Source: Flavobacteriales bacterium
GTDB taxonomy: Bacteria; Bacteroidota; Bacteroidia; Flavobacteriales_D; Sanyastnellaceae
Length of the DNA: 10,911 bases
Reading direction: 5' to 3'
NCBI GenBank assembly: GCA_947460525.1
Contig: CANHIV010000005.1
Location: 1 to 10,911, forward strand
The position numbers were made by a program, and so were the translations under genes. Shown here one piece after another: positions 7,526 to 10,911 of the stretch. Position 1 is the first letter of the stretch; every line of letters begins with the position of its first letter. Below the pieces are notes generated by a model. It saw nothing but the letters and a program-made list of their open reading frames with translations, did no database searches and was not told where the DNA came from.

Positions 7526-8737
7526 TTAACGTTCTGACATCCTTCCACTGCCCAAAAGCTGCATTCCGGATTGAGCAGCATCGGAAGATGCAGCATACCA
7601 AGCAATAAACTGACCTGGCGCGATAGCACGCTGGGGCTGTTGAAAAAAGAAGTAAAAGCCCTCATCATTAGAAAACATCTCCACCTTTTCAAGAGTTTGT
7701 CGGTACCTAATTCTGGCAAAAATTTGCCCCTTGTCCCCATCAGGAGATTGTAGAAAGTGTATGTGCGCTTTTGGAACAAAAACTACACTTTGGTACAGGG
7801 CAATATGATTTTCTCCTTCTCCAACATAAACCGTATTAGAAGTGGTGTCCGTATGTAAAATGAAAAGCGGTTCCTTGAAGCCACCAATTTGAAGTCCCTT
7901 CCTTTGTCCTACTGTATAATAATGCGCCCCTTGGTGCTTGCCGATCCAACGACCTTTCATCTCTTGCCACTTTGGCAACTGTGTAATCATCTCAGCACTC
8001 TCCCAAGACCATTCTCTCATGACCCTATCTCCAGCTATTCTGGTATATTCTTCCTGAGAGACATATATTACATTGCCCTCTTTTGGGGAAAGTTGCTGTT
8101 GCAAAAACACAGGCAGCTTTACCTTGCCCACAAAGCACAAACCTTGTGAGTCCTTTTTATGCGCCGTGGGGAGGTTATATTTCTCAGCCAATTCGCGCAC
8201 TTGAGATTTTTTCAAATGCCCTATTGGGAAAAGCGCTTTTGACAATTGATCTTGTGATATCTGACAAAGGAAGTAACTCTGGTCTTTGTTCTCGTCCGCC
8301 CCTTCAATCAGTTCAAAAACCTGATCCTTTTCATTCCACCCCTTTTGGCAATAATGACCCGTTGCGACAAAATCAGCACCCAGCTGCTCCGCTGCTTTAA
8401 GAAAAACATCAAACTTGATTTCCCTGTTGCAAAGAATATCCGGATTGGGGGTAAAACCATTCTTGTATTCCTCGAACATGTATTCGACGATTCGCTTTTT
8501 GTACTCCCCGCTTAAATCCAGGACTTGAAAAGGAATTCCCAAATGCTCTGCCACCAACATGGCATCATTGGAATCATCAATCCAAGGACATTCTTGATTG
8601 ATAACGACGGTTTCATCATGCCAATTGCGCATGAAAACACCAATCACCTCGTAACCCTGCTCCAACAAAAGAGCGGCTGAAACACTCGAATCAACACCAC
8701 CTGATAAGCCGACTACTACTCTTTTTTGAGACATCAT
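7526..8737 (-). CDS. mnmA: tRNA-specific 2-thiouridylase MnmA
   Basis: I place the start at ATG 8737 (403 residues); the ATG directly after it, or a TTG two codons before, is also possible. The enzyme adds sulfur to U34 at the wobble position of Lys, Glu and Gln tRNAs in the cytoplasm, using ATP and a sulfur relay. It shows the PP-loop SGGVDSS (12-18), the catalytic Cys103 in NPDILCNREIKF, Cys201 in GLCFVG that forms the persulfide, the tRNA-contact segment DQSYFL (152-157) and the YYTVGQRKGL stretch (273-282). The segment of about 35 residues between GNVI (221-224) and GKHQGAHYY is longer than in the E. coli protein, which fits the form I recall from Bacteroidota. It is divergent from the downstream sigma factor gene. 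An exact TAnnTTTG box lies 3 bases before the ATG. Confidence 0.96.
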   Translation of the reverse strand: MMSQKRVVVGLSGGVDSSVSAALLLEQGYEVIGVFMRNWHDETVVINQECPWIDDSNDAMLVAEHLGIPFQVLDLSGEYKKRIVEYMFEEYKNGFTPNPDILCNREIKFDVFLKAAEQLGADFVATGHYCQKGWNEKDQVFELIEGADENKDQSYFLCQISQDQLSKALFPIGHLKKSQVRELAEKYNLPTAHKKDSQGLCFVGKVKLPVFLQQQLSPKEGNVIYVSQEEYTRIAGDRVMREWSWESAEMITQLPKWQEMKGRWIGKHQGAHYYTVGQRKGLQIGGFKEPLFILHTDTTSNTVYVGEGENHIALYQSVVFVPKAHIHFLQSPDGDKGQIFARIRYRQTLEKVEMFSNDEGFYFFFQQPQRAIAPGQFIAWYAASSDAAQSGMQLLGSGRMSER

Positions 8738-8740
8738 TGA

Positions 8741-8748
8741 CAAAAGTA
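8741..8748 (-). promoter_or_regulatory. Bacteroidota-type -7 promoter box for mnmA
   Basis: Read on the minus strand this is TACTTTTG, an exact TAnnTTTG. A TTG (complement of 8772-8774) lies 23 bases upstream, at the far end of the 17-23 spacing described for flavobacterial promoters. Only 3 bases separate the box from the first ATG and 6 from the second, so the transcript would begin at or inside the start codons. This suggests a leaderless mRNA or use of the second ATG. Confidence 0.55.
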
Positions 8749-8796
8749 AAACTTTTTTTTCTCGCCCGGGGCAACCCCAACAAACAAAATCGTCAT

Positions 8797-8804
8797 TACT
8801 TTAG
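8797..8804 (+). promoter_or_regulatory. Possible -7-like box for the sigma/PKD-protein operon
   Basis: TACTTTAG differs from TAnnTTTG at one position and ends 4 bases before the GTG start at 8809. No TTG occurs 17-23 bases upstream, so if it is a promoter it may use another sigma factor, possibly the product of this operon itself. The 71-base divergent region also contains a GC-rich palindrome, CCCGGG (8765-8770). Confidence 0.3.
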
Positions 8805-8808
8805 TTGA

Positions 8809-9360
8809 GTGCCTGAATCAAACATTATAAACGAGTTGGTAATGGGCTGCATCCATGGTGATTTGCGGTCTCAAGAACTCGTCTACAAAATGTTCTCAGG
8901 TCGCATGATGGTGGTGTGTGTACGTTATTTGAAATCGAGGGAAGACGCTGAAGATCTTTTGCAAGAAGGATTCATCAAAGCATTTCAACAAATCCATCAA
9001 TTCAAAGGCAATGGTGCTTTTGAAGGTTGGCTAAGAAGAATGTTTGTCAATTTGTGCCTGGATACTTTGAGAAAGAACAAAGGTATCCGCTGGGTATCGA
9101 CTGACCATCATGAAATTCCAGTTGAAAAAACAGAAGATGTTGAAGACGGTGAAATGGACATTGACTTTACTCCAGAGCAAGTTTTAACTGCCATGGAACA
9201 GTTGACACCAGTCTATAGAACTGTATTCAATCTAATCGCATTTGAAGAATATACGCACCAAGATGTTGCCGACAAATTAGGTATTTCCGTTGGCACATCC
9301 AAAAGCAACTACTTTAAAGCAAAGAAAAACTTACAACGCATTTTACTCGATACCAATTGA
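8809..9360 (+). CDS. ECF-type sigma factor, first gene of a sigma/putative anti-sigma pair
   Basis: This 183-residue sigma factor starts at GTG 8809. An in-frame TGA lies directly before it, so no earlier start exists, and a later one would remove the conserved LVMGCIHGD helix. Region 2 covers about 24-91, with REDAEDLLQEGFIKAFQQI (44-62) and the helix GWLRRMFVNLCLDTLRKNKG (73-92). After an acidic linker (about 103-121), region 4 covers about 124-178, with HQDVADKLGISVGTSKS (150-166) as the helix-turn-helix. It would bring RNA polymerase to a small target set, often including its own promoter. Its stop lies 4 bases before the start of the membrane PKD protein, the arrangement expected for a sigma factor and its anti-sigma partner. 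It is clearly different in sequence from the other sigma factor at 938-1534, so the two are not recent duplicates. Confidence 0.93.
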   Translation: MPESNIINELVMGCIHGDLRSQELVYKMFSGRMMVVCVRYLKSREDAEDLLQEGFIKAFQQIHQFKGNGAFEGWLRRMFVNLCLDTLRKNKGIRWVSTDHHEIPVEKTEDVEDGEMDIDFTPEQVLTAMEQLTPVYRTVFNLIAFEEYTHQDVADKLGISVGTSKSNYFKAKKNLQRILLDTN

Positions 9361-9364
9361 AGCA

Positions 9365-10600
9365 ATGAGCGAAAATAAATTTGAAAAAAAATTAAGAGGA
9401 GCATTCAAAGACCATGAAATGCCCGTAGGCCCTGGCGTTTGGAACGGCATTGCTGAAGGCATGGCCACTTCCGCTTCAACGGCAGCTCTCGCTTCCTCCA
9501 AACTATTCAAAACCATTGGCGCTGCAGTTGTCATGGTGGGAATCGGTATTGGATCAACGGTTTTGTACTTCAATCAAAAAAACGATGGTCATCCTTCTTC
9601 TACCAAACAGCAAGAAGCTGAATATTCAGAAGGTTCGAATTCCATCGCCCCCACTTTATCCGCATCCACCCAAGATATCACATTGCAAGAGCAAAGCGTG
9701 CCCACCTTGAAAGACAGCGATGTTGCAAAACTTCAAAATGCGACTTCTTCCCTTGAAAATAAGTCCGCAGATAGAGTAACTCCTTCTGATGGTAACTCTA
9801 CCAGCGCTAATTTAAATTCTCCGCAAGTTCAAAAATCAGATGTGTTTCAACCCGGAGGCACAAGAACCAATTGTGTTGGCGCTGAAATTTCATTCAACCC
9901 ACCCTCTGCACCAGATGATGTAAGCTTCTTGTGGAATTTCGGTGATGGAAGTTTCTCCAACGAAAGAGATCCTAAGCACCGTTATTTGAAGCCTGGAACA
10001 TACGTCGTTTCATTGTCATTGTCAGGCCACAAAAGTGCTCAAATCAACACCATGAACATGAGTGAGACCATTACCATTCTCACCACCCCTGATGCTGACT
10101 TTGATTGGAAATTTGTGAATGGCCCCAACGAAGTGCCTACCATTCAGATAGAAAACATGAGCCAGCGAAGTCACTTTACCTCATGGACTTTTGATGATGG
10201 TTTTCATCAAGAAGGAGATTCTCCGATGAAATCTTTTTCTCAAGCAGGCAAGCATGCCATACAGATCACAGCCATTCATGAAAACGGATGTCGCGATACT
10301 AAAATTAAATACCTCGACGTCAATTCTGATTACAATTTAAATGCGCCGAATAGTATTTATGTGGGTCAAGAATTTATGCCGCAAGGCCTGATTGCCATGA
10401 AAGGGAATTTCGTTTTGAGCATTTACGACAATGGCAAAAAGATTTTTGAAACCAAATCGCCCAAGCGAGCTTGGAACGGAAATGATTCAAAAGGACGTGC
10501 CCTTGAAACCGACAAGCAATATCCTTGGATTGCCATTGTGCACAATGAAAAAACAGGAGAAGACAAGTATTACAGCGGTTCCATTTTACTCAGACCTTAA
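9365..10600 (+). CDS. Single-pass membrane PKD-domain protein, putative anti-sigma factor/surface sensor
   Basis: The start is ATG 9365 (411 residues), 4 bases after the sigma factor stop; the frame is open further upstream, but only inside the sigma gene. A short cytoplasmic head (1-46) has a pattern often seen in Bacteroidota proteins encoded after ECF sigma genes: KFEKKLRGAFKDHE, then a Pro and VW..I (residues 25-29). One membrane helix follows (about 47-69). A Ser/Thr/Asn-rich linker (about 70-160) leads to a PKD domain (about 161-222, WNFGDG at 190-195), a second PKD-like domain (about 243-320, WTFDDG at 274-279) and a terminal domain (about 326-411). The last resembles the gliding-motility-associated CHU_C/T9SS type B domain (IYDNGKKIFET, AWNGNDSKG, SGSILLR). 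There is no cleavable signal peptide, so the large part should sit in the periplasm, anchored to the inner membrane. The anti-sigma role is inferred from position and topology. Confidence 0.8.
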   Translation: MSENKFEKKLRGAFKDHEMPVGPGVWNGIAEGMATSASTAALASSKLFKTIGAAVVMVGIGIGSTVLYFNQKNDGHPSSTKQQEAEYSEGSNSIAPTLSASTQDITLQEQSVPTLKDSDVAKLQNATSSLENKSADRVTPSDGNSTSANLNSPQVQKSDVFQPGGTRTNCVGAEISFNPPSAPDDVSFLWNFGDGSFSNERDPKHRYLKPGTYVVSLSLSGHKSAQINTMNMSETITILTTPDADFDWKFVNGPNEVPTIQIENMSQRSHFTSWTFDDGFHQEGDSPMKSFSQAGKHAIQITAIHENGCRDTKIKYLDVNSDYNLNAPNSIYVGQEFMPQGLIAMKGNFVLSIYDNGKKIFETKSPKRAWNGNDSKGRALETDKQYPWIAIVHNEKTGEDKYYSGSILLRP

Positions 10601-10625
10601 CCAAAACCTAGATAGAAAAGAAAGT

Positions 10626-10649
10626 GGAGCTCCGGCTCCCTTTTTTTTT
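10626..10649 (+). terminator. Rho-independent terminator after the sigma/PKD-protein operon
   Basis: Stem GGAGC (10626-10630) and GCTCC (10635-10639) with a TCCG loop, then one C and nine T residues (10641-10649). It begins 25 bases after the stop of the PKD protein gene. The stem is short but GC-rich, and the T run is long. Confidence 0.85.
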
Positions 10650-10685
10650 GATTAAAATCCTAGGGAAATGCAACTCTTGGTTTCG

Positions 10686-10693
10686 TATATTTG
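10686..10693 (+). promoter_or_regulatory. Bacteroidota-type -7 promoter box for the CUB-like secreted protein
   Basis: TATATTTG is an exact TAnnTTTG. It lies after the terminator of the preceding operon and 31 bases before the ATG, giving a normal short leader of roughly 25 bases. No TTG was found at the usual -33 distance; the nearest (10677-10679) is too close. Confidence 0.55.
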
Positions 10694-10724
10694 TCTTACT
10701 ACAAACGAAGAGAAGTATATATCC

Positions 10725-10911
10725 ATGAAACAACGTGTATTCCTTTTATTGGCCATTTTAACACCCGCACTGGCAATTGCTCAAATACCAATTTCCAGCA
10801 CAACCCTGAACACATGCACGGGTATATTGACAGATGACGGTCCTGGTGGTGGCCCTTATACCGATGCCAACTACACCATGGTTATCTGTCCTGACACGCC
10901 AGGAGATGTAA
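10725..10911 (+). CDS. Secreted protein, N-terminal part, start of a CUB-like domain (3'-truncated)
   Basis: ATG 10725 opens a frame that runs off the right edge after 62 residues. The first 19 residues form a clear signal peptide (MKQR, then a hydrophobic core, AIA-Q cleavage). The visible mature part has a Cys (31) followed by TGILTDDGPGGGPY (32-45), then NYTMVICP (49-56) with a second Cys. This order, a Cys, an Asp/Gly-rich turn, a Tyr, then a beta strand ending ICP, resembles the start of CUB domains in secreted Bacteroidota proteins, where the two cysteines form a disulfide. Many such proteins are proteases or adhesins with a T9SS tail, but nothing further can be seen here. The gene has its own promoter-like box and no Shine-Dalgarno site. 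Confidence 0.8.
   Translation, partial: MKQRVFLLLAILTPALAIAQIPISSTTLNTCTGILTDDGPGGGPYTDANYTMVICPDTPGDV

Noticed and set aside
7511..7529. Inverted repeat TTAACA/TGTTAA at the mnmA stop as a terminator
   Set aside because: The stem is only six mostly A/T pairs and has no T run directly after it on the minus strand; the T-rich tract comes over ten bases later.
8141..8242. Possible frameshift or foreign insertion in mnmA because of its longer central part
   Set aside because: The frame is continuous, all catalytic motifs are present, and the longer segment further on fits the form I recall for Bacteroidota MnmA.
9290..9364. Extended N-terminus of the PKD protein starting inside the sigma gene
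   Set aside because: The extra 25 residues overlap the conserved region 4 of the sigma factor in another frame, whereas ATG 9365 begins right at the typical anti-sigma-like head.

Overview
The window looks like chromosomal DNA from a member of the phylum Bacteroidota, probably close to Flavobacteriales. This is inferred from the proteins and signals. Two large secreted proteins end in type IX secretion system (T9SS) sorting domains containing a PNP motif (VYPNPAQG, VFPNPSND). Another protein joins PKD domains to a gliding-motility-like C-terminal domain. Promoter-like boxes fit the Bacteroidota -7 consensus TAnnTTTG, and Shine-Dalgarno sequences are nearly absent. No mobile element, CRISPR array, tRNA or rRNA was seen, and no gap between genes exceeds about 125 bases.

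Layout. At the left edge is the C-terminal end of a plus-strand DASS/SLC13 transporter. It converges on, and overlaps by 4 bases, a minus-strand operon read right to left as family 2 glycosyltransferase, ECF sigma factor, rsmG. These three genes overlap each other (10 bases, then 1 base). A strong hairpin terminator at 2716-2746 separates the operon from the next minus-strand gene, a secreted lysyl-endopeptidase-like serine protease with a T9SS tail. A second terminator at 5310-5339 separates the protease from a 700-residue secreted T9SS protein, in which four GDGWNGG-type modules alternate with six short GC(T/M)D cysteine repeats. Upstream of that lies mnmA (tRNA 2-thiouridylase).

A 71-base divergent promoter region (8738-8808) separates mnmA from a plus-strand pair: a second ECF sigma factor and, 4 bases later, a single-pass membrane protein with two PKD-like domains and a CHU_C-like end. 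The second protein is a candidate anti-sigma/surface sensor. A terminator at 10626-10649 closes this pair. The right edge holds the start of a secreted protein resembling a CUB domain, preceded by an exact -7 box.

How the genes fit together. RsmG and MnmA are housekeeping RNA-modification enzymes. The three exported proteins (protease, repeat protein, CUB-like protein) are likely outer-surface or secreted products. The most interesting candidate system is the sigma/PKD-protein pair. Its periplasmic half is built from the same kinds of domain found on T9SS cargo, so it could couple envelope or secretion state to transcription. That coupling is inference. A second thread is that several genes have a -7-like box only 3-7 bases before the start codon, which suggests leaderless mRNAs.
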